Positions 25,820-37,332 of a DNA stretch of 64,000 nt are shown in pieces (the first letter of the stretch is position 1; each line of letters starts with the position of its first letter). A program made the position numbers and the translations under genes. This DNA is from Synanceia verrucosa (lineage: Eukaryota > Chordata > Actinopteri > Perciformes > Synanceiidae): contig CM056556.1 of assembly GCA_029721515.1 (NCBI GenBank), positions 6,820,501 through 6,884,500 on the forward strand, given 5' to 3'. The notes under the pieces are model-generated. The model had not been told where the DNA came from, did not search any database, and was given only the letters and a program-made list of their open reading frames with translations.

Positions 25820-25964
25820 TGACACAGTGTTTTTTTTCTCTCTTTTTATAATCTAATCGTGTCTTGTGAGCTTATATTGTCATATGTTACCTATAAAATC
25901 AACTAATGGAAGTGTGCTAATGGTATTGGACAGAGTTATTGGATACACTGATTGTCCTTCCTCT
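25820..25964 (+). repeat. 145-bp direct repeat, right copy
   Basis: This is the partner of 24920-25064. Differences are scattered substitutions plus more change in the first 40 bases. Homology ends near 25964, matching the point where duplicated segment B begins after the left copy. Confidence 0.88.
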
Positions 25965-26388
25965 TTTCATGCGTCACTCTGTGAACACGTCTGGCCCCTC
26001 CTGGCCCTTCCCTCGACCACCATTCACTCCAGGTCCCTGTATCTCACACAGCTAATGTGACATTTATCTGTAATTAGACTCTTACATATTTTAATAGAAA
26101 ATGATATCCCTTAAGGTCTCCCTGTCATTTGCATGGGCAGCTCTGATGATAATCAGGTCCCAGAAAAGGAAAAAAAAACATTCCAGATGACATGAGCTGT
26201 CATCCAAAATTAGCAGTCGCAAAACCCTTATCAGGGGAGTGACCTTCCAGAGCACTGCTCAGGGATGGGAAGAGAATGGTTTCTGCATCTGCATAGATAG
26301 ACCATATTTTATTGATCAACAGCTTATCACACAACCACTGTAATGCTTTTTAGATATTCGTTAAGACTGCCGAAGCCATAGTCAATAG
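25965..26388. other. Unannotated stretch, nothing recognised
   Basis: Single-copy-looking DNA lies between the direct repeat and the hAT element. The 64-codon frame at 25866-26060 overlaps the repeat and is not credible as a gene. Confidence 0.45.
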
Positions 26389-27085
26389 TAGAGCTGTGCA
26401 ATATTACGATATATATCGTAGTGTGGTATAAAAATGTTTACCGTACGATATAAGCCTCTGTTGTTTATATCATAATTTTAACATGTAGCTACTTAGTTAG
26501 CTCTGTTGCTACGCTAACATAAACGTTACTCTGGTTGTGGTTTAGATACGCCGTGTAAAGTACAACTCAACGTCGGAATGACGCTGGATAATCCAAATGT
26601 GAGTTCATGCGAGTTCAAAATGTGTATTGTATGAAGCATAGACATAATAATATGACAGCTACTGTAACCGCAGCAACGCTATTGCTTTGTGGTAGCATGT
26701 TCACGTCACCCGTGAGGACAGGTTTGCGGCAGTTGTAGCTCGGAAGTAAACAAAAAAAGTTGTAGCTCGGAAGTAAACAGAGGTAAAGCAGCATGGAGGA
26801 CGTCGTGTTGCATGTGAATGATTTATTATCGCTTAAAACACATCTTTATTCGCAGCCAAACTGCTCAGTAAAAGTAGGCTACAGCGCAAACAAAGCCGGA
26901 TTTCCAGTCGCACTCAAAGTAAGCCTTCAGAATAAAAGCGTACAAGGAATTAGATGGAGGAGAGCACAATGAAAAGTAAAAACACATCAGAAAAAAAAAT
27001 ACTATATCAGAATATATATGTCGTTATCGGGATATAAACTTGGCTATACCGGGATATAGAATTTTATCCATATTGCACAGCTCTA
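26389..27085 (+). mobile_element. Non-autonomous hAT element, 697 bp
   Basis: The ends TAGAGCTGTGCAATAT and ATATTGCACAGCTCTA are perfect inverted copies over 16 bp. The flanks GTCAATAG (26381-26388) and GTCAATAT (27086-27093) match in 7 of 8 bases, the length expected for a hAT target duplication. Subterminal TACGATATATATCGTA palindromes are typical of fish hAT ends. No full transposase is present, only a 59-codon frame inside. A direct repeat of GTTGTAGCTCGGAAGTAAAC occurs twice near 26733-26780. Confidence 0.85.
26793..26972 (+). other. 59-codon open frame inside the hAT element
   Basis: The frame starts MEDVVLHVNDLLSLKTHLYS and ends at a TGA at 26970-26972. An AAAGTAAGCC string near 26919 could be a splice donor, which would make this the first exon of a lost transposase, as in other hAT elements. 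It shows no BED finger or other motif. Expression is doubtful. Confidence 0.2.
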
Positions 27086-27145
27086 GTCAATATTGCTGTT
27101 AAGTATTGTACAGTACATTATTCTGTATTTATTAGGGGTGTGACG

Positions 27146-27305
27146 TAGGGTGGGATAAAAAAAATCAATTCAGTTGATTTTAATTGATCTCCATTTAAAT
27201 GGTTGATAATCCATTCTTAAAATCCAAAGATCCATCTTTAAACTTGCATATTTTTTTCTTCACTGACCGGAAGCGTAGTCGGCAGGCAGCTTCCACCTCA
27301 ACACA
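27146..27305 (+). mobile_element. Left-end fragment of the BED-type hAT family
   Basis: From TAGGGTGGGATAAAA onward the sequence parallels the left 150 bp of the hAT element at 37661. Shared strings include AATCAATTCAGT, CTCCATTTAAATGGTTGATA and TTTTTTCTTCA. The right end and the BED exon are not found, so the copy is truncated or decayed. Confidence 0.75.
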
Positions 27306-29944
27306 TTTTTGTGTCTGTTATATTTAGACTGAGGGGGCTCTTTTATTGGTGCTCCTTTCTCTTGAAAAAAAAAAAAAAAAGAAAAATATACGGCAGCCTA
27401 TCGCGCTTTGTTGACACGATGGTCCATTAATATTCCATGTGCACTCGTGGGTTTGCTCTGTCTGCTTGTTCTATAAAGCTTTCCCTGTGAGGGTTACCAT
27501 CTCATGAAGAACTCATCGTGAGCTACACTAGTTGGTAATGAGTGACCATGCTGCGATGATAAACAGGGAAACAGAGTGCAGAGTGGGTTTTGGGGTGCAG
27601 TATGTAGGTATAACGTGCAAGACATGCTTTGATCATTTGGGGATTTGAGTAATATTCATCCAAACATTTATAATAACAGTGTTAATTTTATGATTCATCA
27701 TAGCCACCTGGTGTCAGGTGTCTATAGTAGCTCATGTCCCCCTCCTGCAGAGTGGGGATGTTGACTGTGATGGGACACAAGATGCAGTCATGCACGTTAT
27801 CTTGAGAGATGCAAGTGGCTTTTAGAGAATGCTGAGCACCCAAGATAGCATGCCATGAGAGAGACATAACGTTTTAGCTCAGAGCTGGTTGGGAGTTATT
27901 TTTAGATCTATCAGTGTTCCATACATCTGTAGTATAAACTTGCACAATATAAAATTTTGATCAGTTGCTTCTTGCTGCACAATATTTTATTCTGGGACCA
28001 AAAATAACAGAGACTATAAATGTCTCAGTTATTGCTCATTACCTTAAATGCACCGTGTAACTAATTACTTATATGTTACTTACATGTTATTATAATATTA
28101 AGGTGGTCAGTCACAATGTGATGAGTCATAAATACAGAAAAAGATGATTTACATGGTAGATATAAAAGTAAACAATGAGAATTAGTCAGCAGAAAGTTTG
28201 ACCATTTTATTGAATTACTGCAAGTAGGAAGTTACATGCATGATCTGTCTGCATAAACACGATGGTATTTATTATTACAGAAACTTTTTTAGTTTGAGCA
28301 TCAAATCAGCCCCATTGAAACGTCCCAAATTAGTGCTATTAGTGAATACAAAGTGCAGGGATCTTCATTTTTTTTTATCGACCTGCATCTATTTTCTTTA
28401 TCCTTTTACATCCATACCATAGCGCTATCTCTGTAGTTCTTTTATCAATCTCTCTTTCTTCATATCAGGGGAGCTCTTTGTTCTGGAATGAGATTAGATG
28501 AGTGGAGAGAGGCAGATTGGGACTAAAATGTGAGACAAAGCAATTGCATTTCTTATTGAAATGGGAATAAGGGACAACATGAAATCCCCACCCACACAAC
28601 ACTGATCATTTGGACTTCCTGCAGAGACAGTGGAAGGTCCAAAGGAGACTGAAGGGCCTTTATCACTCAGTCTGATAACCCCTCAAGTTACAGAGCCTGT
28701 CTGTCTTTCAGCTCCTTCGTCAGATGCATGTTTTTGAAAAGGAATCCAATTCTTTTATTTTATTTTTTTATTTTAGAATCCTCAACTTACACATCTGTGA
28801 ATTTACACCTGAACATATGCCATGAGGGATTCTATGACCTGCCACTCAATTCCAACATGTTTATTACCCTGCATTCGCAACATCTGTCATATATAGGCTT
28901 CCACTGTCAGTCAACATATGGGTGGATCTGCCTCAGAGAGCTCAGAGCCCATGCCTCATCAAAGCCAAGCCCCCTGTGTATATTTGTCAAGGAAAAGCGG
29001 CTTGTGTCATGACAGGAAGACAAATGTGTGATAATCTGAAAGGAGCAGTGGCACCACACAAAAGTTTGATGTTTGTGTTTACCAATAAAGATAGCCATTA
29101 TAGGAAAATTGAAGTATGAAAATAGTCTGTGTAAAATATTTTTTTTTATTGAATTTCAATTGAATCTCAAACAAGAATATATTAGCAATTTGTCTGCTAA
29201 ACCAGTGATACAGTACTTATACCTGCCTCTAAATCAGAACATTGTGCTTTAAGTTAAAGAAAGAAATTTTCTGGTGTCTGATGTGATCCAGTTGTATTTC
29301 CCATAAATGTGGCTTCATTATCTGGATCCCATCTGTCATGGGTGAGCAGATACTGACAGAGAAAGGAAGAGGGGCGGATAGAGAGAGGGAGAGCTTTTTG
29401 AGCTCCGCGGTGCAACATCTGCCGTTACAGTGGGAATTCCCTCGTAGGCACTGTGGTTTGTCTGCTCAGAATGAGAAAGAAGCTCTGTCTTAATTCACTT
29501 TGGAGTGGACATAAGAGAGTAGCCTATATGCATTGTTCCACTGCACTGTTAGAGCAGAGAGCAAGACCATTACCAGACAAATGTTGATGATATGAAGACT
29601 ATGTAACATGTAATAACCCTCTGGGGAATGAGCCATTTTTTTCTATTACTGGGGCCTTGACTCTCTTCATCTGTGCAACTGTATAAAATTTACCATCAAA
29701 CTATTTGTTTTTTCATCACAATAGTTGCTTTTGCAGACTGCTTCATTTCTGGCACTGTCTTAATGTAGCTCACTGCACTTCAGACAGCTATGTACTCTGA
29801 CAGCTGCTTCTTTGTTTCTGTATATTTTAAAATTCTTAGGAAAAAGCATGCATCTCTCTAATAATGTTTGCAAGTTGGTGATGTACTCTTTTGCATTCAT
29901 CAGTGCTTTGCTCACCTAATAGCACAGCACAGAAGAGAGTCAAA
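27306..29944. other. Unannotated stretch, nothing recognised
   Basis: A 16-A run lies near 27365-27380. Open frames such as 28728-29012 (94 codons) carry no domain. No element ends or tandem arrays are seen. Confidence 0.45.
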
Positions 29945-29992
29945 ATCCATCCATCCATTATCAACCGCTTATCCTATGTAGGGTCGCAGAGG
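29945..29992 (-). mobile_element. SINE 3'-tail fragment
   Basis: ATCCATCCATCCATTATC, CCGCTTATCC and GGGTCGCAGAGG are the tail phrases of the SINE copies at 46.0 and 49.8 kb, in the same orientation. Only about 48 bp remain. Confidence 0.7.
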
Positions 29993-31478
29993 AGAGTTAA
30001 CATGTCCGTTAGAAATGTCATTCACCCAAACAGTATTGTTCAACAATTTGGCACTGAACCGAGTACCTTAGGTTTTTCTTAAATATCTATCTTAGGTTAC
30101 CACTTTTGTATTTCAGCATCGGTTTCTCCAGTTGTACATAAAACAAATTTCCTCAGAATTGCTCCATATGCACTCAACTTGATTGCATTTCCTTTAATAT
30201 GGCAGCTAATTCTAATGGACCTCTGTTTGGATTTAAGACGAGCAACTACGGAGAGGACAGCCAAGGACTTCATGTTCTAGTAGACAATATTGTGTGTCAA
30301 ATAGGGATGAGACAACACTGAATACTTTGAAGAATTGAAAACATTTGTGGTTTGACAGTAGGAGTTATATAATGTCTAAATAACCCATTGGAAGGTCAAG
30401 GCAAAGTGTGTGGTAATGTTTGTGGAACACCTGCTGGGTTGATGTTTGATCAAACTATAGTGGGACGGATGATCGCTCCTTGGATGTTACCCCAGCAGTA
30501 TGAGACAGGGTTGAGCACATTGCAAATGTGTTGAAACCAATGATGACAAACAGGACATGTCCTATAGTTACACGGTAACACTGACTGAGCACACACAGTG
30601 CTGTTAGCAGCAGTGGGTCTTGCTGAAGACAATAACACAAGGAAACGCAACAGAGAAAGAGATCCTTCACAGATTGGCTCGGGTACGGTCGACTAAACTG
30701 GAAGGATGTGAGTCTGCCAAGGCTGTCACATACTCGGGGAAGGTGGTCCAGTCAGGAAAAGTGTAGTACAAGATCAAGTTACGGCTATCACTCATTATCT
30801 GCCACCAACTACTAAAAAGGAACTCATGCGTTAAATAGGTATCGTGTTATTATCATTCATTTTGGAAAATAATTTCTCTTCAGTTGTAGCACTCTTGACA
30901 GATTTGATGAAAGCCCAGGCTAAGTATGTCTGGAAAGCTTTTTGACAAATGCTAAATGGTGTTTGAGAATGTGCAGACACTGGCTGCTCTGTGACTAGAG
31001 GAACAATTTTCACTGCAGGTGGACACTTCAGTGTGGGAGCAGGTGCCATCCTGTTTTAGAGGGATGATCAGGGAGGGTGATAGACCTGTCACCATCTTCT
31101 CCACTAAGTTTAAAATGGTCCAATTCTATTCCTGTGTTAGGAGGAAGCACTAGCATTAAATATGATCACTACAACACTACCAGTGCATTTTGGTAGCTTT
31201 GCTATTCGGATGCGAGGTGGTTTAGGTCAGTCAGTTGTTTTGCTGTTGTGGGCAGTCCGCCTATCAGTTGACCTTTTCAAGTGTTATTAACAAGTCTCTC
31301 TCCTGCTTCAGGAAATGGTGGAAATATAGTGGCTACACAAGGCAACATTTCTGATTATAATTCTCCATGAACTAGAAACTACATGTTCAAAATAGAATTT
31401 TTTGTCACATACAGCGTTAAACATAATACAGTAAATGTTCCAAATATGCTCATAGAATAGGTTTTTTATTTAATTCAA
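29993..31478. other. Unannotated stretch, nothing recognised
   Basis: Short overlapping minus-strand frames (30450-30670 and 30831-31049) have no domain. No repeats are recognised. Confidence 0.45.
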
Positions 31479-31699
31479 GGGCGGCACAGTGGTGTAGTGG
31501 TTAACACGGTCGTCTCACAGTAAGAAGGTACCGGGTTCTAATCCTGGCCCGGGGCCTTTCTGTGTGGAGTTTGCATGTTCTCTCCGTGTTTGCGTGGGTT
31601 CTCTCCGGGTATTCTGGCTTCTTCCCACCATCCAAAAACATGCATGGGGATTAGGTTAATTGGCTAATTTAAATTGTCCGTAGGTGTGAATGTGTGGAT
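31479..31699 (+). mobile_element. DANA/mermaid-like SINE, head portion
   Basis: The copy starts GGGCGGCACAGTGGTGTAGT and has a tRNA-like head, with an A-box-like GTGTAGTGGTTA and a B-box-like GGGTTCTAATCC. The body phrases GAGTTTGCATGTTCTC, GCGTGGGTTCTCTCCGGGTA and CCAAAAACATGCATGG follow. The family's usual tail with GGATAAGCGGTAGAT is missing; the copy ends near ATGTGTGGAT and is followed by an A-rich stretch. Such SINEs are copied by LINE machinery. This one is 3'-truncated and mutated. Confidence 0.88.
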
Positions 31700-33725
31700 A
31701 TGACCTATAGAATAAAATTAAAAAAAAGCAGTGTGAATTTTTTCTGTGCATATAATGCTGTTTATTAAGGAAAGGTATGTGTGGGAAAAAAAGCTCTGGG
31801 AAATGTATTGGGAGCGCATTGTTTTGGTGTATATGATAATACACAAACAATTATATTAATCATATATTAATTAGAAAAGAAAATAAGGCGATACAGCTTT
31901 AAATGGCAGAACCACAGTGTTTGCTTGAACATCTCAGTAAATGCCAAAAACACAATGCCAACCAGTTAAGATGTAGAAACAAGACGTCCTATGTGTGTGT
32001 CATGCTGTCAACAGAACACACGCTGTATTGCGAAATTGATATTGGGCAAAACTTCATGTTTATGTGTCGGATATGATGGAATATATACATAATATGATTC
32101 TATGTAACAAAAATATGAAGTAATTTTTCATACAACCTTTGTTTGTTCATATCCCTCATACTGCTGTTCCCCTCCTTCCTCCCTTTCCCTTGCACGCCTC
32201 TCAGAGGCCTTGTTGACCTTATTATAAATATTTTGACCTTTTCACTTGCTGCCTTCTCCAGTTGTGGACAAGGGCACATTACAGGTAAGTGATCAGTTGA
32301 ACAGAATGGCTGACAAGGGGTCAGATGGGCAGGACAGTGGGTGGTAGAGTGCTGGGGGTGGGACTCGAGGTGGAAAGACTCCTGAATGTCAGAGATGAGG
32401 GCAACAGAAAGAAAGAGAAAAGCGCAGAAGAGTCAAGGCGCCCTGGCATGCTGTTCACTGTCCAGATGACCTCTCTCACTTTCTCTCAGCAGAAGGACGT
32501 GCCTGCCAGCAACTCAGTCCATCATGTTGACTCCAACAGCTGAGCAACATCTGTTCACAGATTAAAACGAGGCCTGTGAAGATATCTCCATACAGTATAA
32601 TTCCTAAGAGCTCATACTGTCATACTAGTGCTCGTACTACACTAGTCCTGCTTCGCTGTTGTGTTCCCACAATCTCGTACATGTGATCTACACACCAGGC
32701 TGCACAGATAGGCAAGAGATGGAATTGTGAGAGGTAATCGAGGCATTTGCTTCATCTGTCACGCTTCTTTCAGCTCTACTGTGCAGTGCTGAAGGTCTTT
32801 CTCTCCATTACATTGTTTTGTTGCTTTTTTCCTCAACCTCTGAAATGTCACTGGGAAATGAGCACAAAGCATTGACATGGATGAGAACCGATAAATAATG
32901 CAGCGTACGTCCCGCACATACACACACACACACACCTCTTTCCATCTGCCTTCATGTGTTTATGGGGGACAATACGGTGGAGGGCAGGCACCCAGGGTAC
33001 CCCGGGGCCAGAGACACTTCAGTGCACATTACATATAAAAACACATGCATCTTGCGCATGACTCTTTTCAATTTTTGATATTCATTTCAATTTTTGATAC
33101 AGTGCTGCATCAGTCATAAAACATATCGTAGGGAGAAAAAGACCCCTTCAAACACTCTAAAATAACATGTAGACAGATGGACCAGATGGAAACCTTACAT
33201 ACCATGGCTGATGCATCTGTATTACTATTCATAAACTTTATTGTACATGAGTGTGAGGGCATGTATGCTGATACAAGCAGCAAGTGTGGTCATGAACGGA
33301 ATTAATTTGATTTTATCACCCTGGGAAGCAGGTCACACCATCCAGGCCTTTGACAAATACTGTGGTTGGAAAAGGGATTAGAAAGAAAGGTCAGCAAGTG
33401 CAGGACTGAGACAGAAAAGAGAATTAAGTCATCACTATGGCTATCTGAAGTTCAAACACAACACTCTTTGCACTCCCCTCATCCTTATCTCTCCCAAAAC
33501 AGCAGCACTGGTGGCTGCCTTCATGTTAGCCAGACAAGATTTTTCTGCTGGTGATAGCTATTGTCGACACATTTTACAGTGTTTTCCATATGTTCTTGGC
33601 ATTTAAAGAGGATTGATAAGGATGTATCTTGGAAGGAACAAAAAAACAGAGTTACTCCTTTATGTTGCCTCTGCTAACCAGTGAAGCTGCTGTACACATT
33701 CATATCTACCCAAAAATGTGTTTCT
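31700..33725. other. Unannotated stretch
   Basis: The stretch includes a candidate microexon (32262-32284) and a short CA repeat at about 32919-32935. The 72-codon frame 32325-32543 has no domain. Confidence 0.4.
32262..32284 (+). other. Possible 23-nt microexon
   Basis: Twenty-three bases (TTGTGGACAAGGGCACATTACAG) lie between a pyrimidine-rich acceptor region ending CTTCTCCAG and a near-perfect donor, CAG followed by GTAAGT. A CTCAC/TTGAC-like branch point could be supplied upstream. One frame reads VDKGTLQ. Both sites are strong, but such pairs also occur by chance in introns. Confidence 0.22.
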
Positions 33726-33977
33726 AAGGTCACAGTGACCTTGATATTTGACTGCCAACTTCCAATTACTTCATCCTTGAGCCCAAGCATATATCTGTGC
33801 CAAATTTTGATGAAATTACTTCCAGTTATTCCTAAGATATTACATTCAGAATAATGGGATGGACAGCAGGTAAATGTGACATTTGACCATCAAACTCAAC
33901 TGGGTGTTTTCGACAAATTTGAAGATATTCCCTTCCAGGTGTTTCTGGAATGTCACACAGGTCACAGTGGCCTTGAA
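33726..33977 (+). repeat. Common fish tandem-type repeat, about two units
   Basis: The phrases AGGTCACAGTGACCTTGA, TTTGACCATCAAA, GCCAAATTTTGATGAAATTA and TGGGATGGACAG belong to a dispersed repeat seen at many fish loci. Two related units about 115 bp apart are visible. The right edge is cut exactly where the Tc1 element begins. Confidence 0.65.
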
Positions 33978-33981
33978 TATA

Positions 33982-34041
33982 CAGTCATGGAAAAAATTAT
34001 TAGACCACCCTTGTTTTCTTCAATTTCTTGTTCATTCTAAT
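33982..34041 (+). repeat. Tc1 left terminal inverted repeat
   Basis: It is identical to the reverse complement of the right end for 51 bp, then has scattered mismatches to about 60 bp. Confidence 0.93.
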
Positions 34042-34262
34042 ATCTGGTACCACTAAACGTATAATACAATGAACACAACAAAAAATGCAGCTGGTCACAT
34101 AATACTTTATGTCCTATTTGACATTCTTAAGCTTAATTGATTCCCAGGGTATATAAGAGGCCATTTCATGTCACAAGCAGCACTGCACATGCAAAGGCCT
34201 AGAGTGGTTTCCTGCTTACATTCAAGCCGTAGCACAACTCAGAAGTTGTCAGCTCTCACATA

Positions 34263-35283
34263 ATGCCTAAAACAAAAGAATTATGTGAAGCAACAAAGGC
34301 AGCCATCTTGGCACTGCTGGAAATTGGCATGAGTGAGAGACAGGTAGCGAAAAACTGAAGATCTCCAAGACAGCCATTCATTCCAACAAAAAAACAAGCT
34401 GAACATGGCACTACCAAATTGCTACCTGGCCGTGGCAGGAAACGTCTTTCTACCCCACGAGATGACCGTGCACTCATCCGCTCCTGTGTCAGGAATTGTC
34501 GTCAGACCTCCAGGGACCTTAAAATGAGTGGGCACTGTCGAGAAATGTGACTTGCTCGGCAAGGACAGTTCGAAACCGACTTGTTGAAGCTGGTTTGAAG
34601 TCACACAGAGCACGCAAGAAGCCCTTCATCAATGAAAGGCAGAGGAAGGCCCGGTTACTCTTTGCTCGAGACCACAAGGATTGGACTGTTGATGATTGGG
34701 CTAAGGTTCTCTTCAGTGATGAATCCAATTTTGAATTGATGCCCACTCCAGCCAACTTACTGGTTAGGAGGAAGCCTGAGAAGCTTACAACCCAGACTGT
34801 CTTGCCCCTACAGTAAAACATGGGGTGGATCAGTCATGATCTGGGGTTGTTTCAGTCTGAGTGGAACAGGGCAAATGCAATTGTGTGAAGGCCGAATGAA
34901 CCAGGTCAAGTACAGGACTACCCTTGAAAACAGTCTTCTTCCATCAGCTGGAAAACTCTTTCCTGCCTCGAATGACTGGATTTTCCAACAAGACAATGCC
35001 CCTGCCACACGGCAAGGTCAGTTAAAGCCTGGATGGAGAACCACAACATTCGCACATGCCTTGGCCTGCTCAATCACCAGATCTTAATCCAATTGAAAAC
35101 CTGTGGAAAATCATCAAACTCAAAATGGAGAACCACAAGCCCAAAAACAAAGAAAATTTGTTTGAATTTGTCCAACAGGAATGGGCTGCTGTGACAGCAG
35201 AACAATGTCAGAAGCTGGTGGAGAGCATGCCAAGACGCATGGCTGCAGTCATCAAAAACAATGGTTATGCAATCAAGTATTAA
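34263..35283 (+). pseudogene. Tc1-like transposase pseudogene (DD34E)
   Basis: A Tc1 transposase is about 340 residues: an N-terminal paired-like DNA-binding domain, a GRPR-type linker and a DDE catalytic domain that cuts and pastes the element at TA sites. The natural start at 34263 (MPKTKELCEATKAAI) runs only 31 codons to a stop. Later blocks in other frames show PGRGRKRLSTP (linker), VLFSDESNFEL (first Asp), WIFQQDNAPAT (second Asp, codon 34992-34994) and DLNPIENLW (Glu, codon 35095-35097), ending NNGYAIKY and TAA. Second Asp to Glu is 103 nt against 105 expected for DD34E, consistent with a 2-nt net loss. At least five frame breaks or stops make it non-functional. The catalytic residues themselves survive in pieces. 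Confidence 0.93.
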
Positions 35284-35521
35284 CTCTTGTGTGTATCATG
35301 TGTTTAAAGCAAACAGAAAAGAAAACATGGAATGCTTAAAAGTAGTGTTTTTGGCGGTACAATGCCATAGCTATTGATGTAAGAATTTAAGTAATTTTGG
35401 TTATTATCAAGACAACCATGGAAAATGAATAATCCTTAGTTCTTAAATTAAACTCTCATGAGCTATTTTTGTTGTTATCATTATAATTGTCCAAACAAAT
35501 GTACCTTTAGTTGAGCCAGGC

Positions 35522-35581
35522 ATTAAAATTAACAAGAAATTGAAGAAAACAAGGGTGGTCTAATAATTTTTTCCATGACTG
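35522..35581 (-). repeat. Tc1 right terminal inverted repeat
   Basis: This is the inverted partner of the left end. The outermost 51 bp are perfect. Confidence 0.93.
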
Positions 35582-35583
35582 TA

Positions 35584-36468
35584 TATGCATTTACTGTATA
35601 TATGCATATATCACGCAGCAGCTTGTGTGACACCATAGGAAAAAAATAACACAAGTGATCAGTGCACATGTTCAAGTCCCTTCAATGTCTATGCAACAAA
35701 AACAGGTTTAGGAAAAGATTGTAATTTGGGTTAAACTAAGTATGGAATTGGCATTATTAAGCATGGTAGATTCTTGACAAATAAGGCAGTGTTGGCTTCT
35801 ATTTTTAGTCCCATCCATCCACCCCAGCTGTGCAGGGCCCTATTTTTTTTTTCTTAACATCAAAAGTATGCAGCGTTTGCGTAATGAAGAAATGCATCAA
35901 TGTTTTTATGTTCCACATGCATCAAGTTAATCAAGGCATGTCCACAAGCCCCACTTTCCACAGAGAACAAAGCACTGGTGACTTATCGCTTCTGACTGTC
36001 ATCATTGCTTGTCTGATCACCTGCATTATCTCATTTTGTCAGTCGGATACATCAGGGAACACACCTGTCGGCACAACTTCTCCTTGCAGCCTTTAATCAA
36101 ATGGTTGTGCTTCAAACATCAGAGAAACCCTTGCCTTGCAAAAGTTCTGTTTTGTCCTTGAGTAGTTTGCTTCAGACATTTATTTCAGAGCAGTTTTGCT
36201 CCCCTACACTGGGTGTGCATAGCACTTTACACCTTGTTGACATTTCCTTTTGTGATTTAAGCTCTGCATGCATTGTTGTGTGTGACGGAACTGGTATACA
36301 GAGTTTTTTTTTCATCACCAGAGATGATATGATTGGTGGTTTTGAGCATGGTTGCTGATTTGATCAATGTCTTTGAAGTTAACATGCTGGTTTGCATAGC
36401 ATCCGGTAGCAGACATCTATGGTGGCATGTCTATAAAAATAAGATAATAATAATAATAAGAATATGCT
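35584..36468. other. Unannotated stretch, nothing recognised
   Basis: The frames 35830-36096 and 36101-36358 (88 and 85 codons) show no domain. A short AAT run is present near 36443-36459. Confidence 0.45.

Positions 36469-36509
<41 letters not shown>
36469..36509. repeat. (TA)n(GA)n microsatellite
   Basis: About seven TA repeats are followed by about thirteen GA repeats, ending at 36509. Confidence 0.95.
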
Positions 36510-36510
<1 letters not shown>

Positions 36511-37332
36511 CCTAGGCAACTCAAATTACAATATACAAATTGGGAGAAAACATAGGGTCATATGGACAAGCTGTGACCAGAGTGTACTTGCCAAGGTGGC
36601 ACCCCAAGAGGCTGTTTGCTGACATTCAGGCTGAAGGAGGCTGTCCTCTCTGCAGGTTTGATGCAAAAAGCCCCTTTGGGGGAGGATTTTGGAACAACAA
36701 TGGGAAAGATGGCTCGAAGATGGCTCAGTCATCCTAAAATATTCTGGAAACCTTTCAGCAATTCTGGAGGTGAAACCAGCCAATAACTAGACTGCTCTCT
36801 TGATAAAATTGGGAAAATGCTAAAGCCAACTGGGGATATTGTTAGAAAATGAAAGGAGGACTTTTGAGCCCCATTATAAATGCTTTCCATGTGACAAACA
36901 GACCTGCGAGATTTGGTGGTGGCTGAGCTGGTTGTGTTCAGAGTTTGAATTTCAAGACCCAAAAACAACCCAATCACCAAATGAGACGCTCAAATCAAGG
37001 ATCCACTTGACGTTCGCTGCTCTGATAACAACCTCCTTATGGAGTACCATTACAATTATGTGAACAGGATATTTACAGTAAATAAGTCCTGGTAGGTCAA
37101 CACAATCTGTAATGTGTAATGTGCAAGCATGGCTGTAATCGCAGTCTGTGGAGCAGGAGCAGTCGTCTGTGTTAGCTTTTTAATGTTGTGTCGTGAGTTA
37201 TTTCAAGTGCAAGTGTAGTATTTATTCAGATGTGGGTCTGAGTTGACACCAACCTGATCGGTGGGCAAGGATCAGTTAAATGGTTTTGGTCAGTTTGGTG
37301 TCACTGGCTCTACATGTGTTGAACATTTGTAC
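36510..37332. other. Unclassified stretch, possibly part of a LINE copy
   Basis: It lies directly upstream of a LINE-type 3' tail in the same direction and could be its decayed body. I could not recognise reverse transcriptase or other motifs in its frames (36526-36783 minus, 36839-37063 plus). Confidence 0.25.

Larger units (their letters stand above)
33982..35581 (+). mobile_element. Tc1-like transposon, complete but disabled, 1,600 bp
   Basis: The ends CAGTCATGGAAAAAATTATT and its inverted copy are flanked by TA on both sides (33980-33981, 35582-35583), the Tc1/mariner target duplication. The inverted repeats are identical over the first 51 bp and similar to 60 bp. A single broken transposase lies between them in the plus direction. 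The length is as expected for Tc1-like elements. The ends are intact, so it could in principle still be moved by a transposase supplied in trans. It sits at the edge of an older tandem-type fish repeat. Confidence 0.96.

Noticed and set aside
31479..31560. tRNA gene suggested by A- and B-box-like motifs
   Set aside because: The motifs are the tRNA-derived head of a SINE. The acceptor stem does not pair and a SINE body follows.
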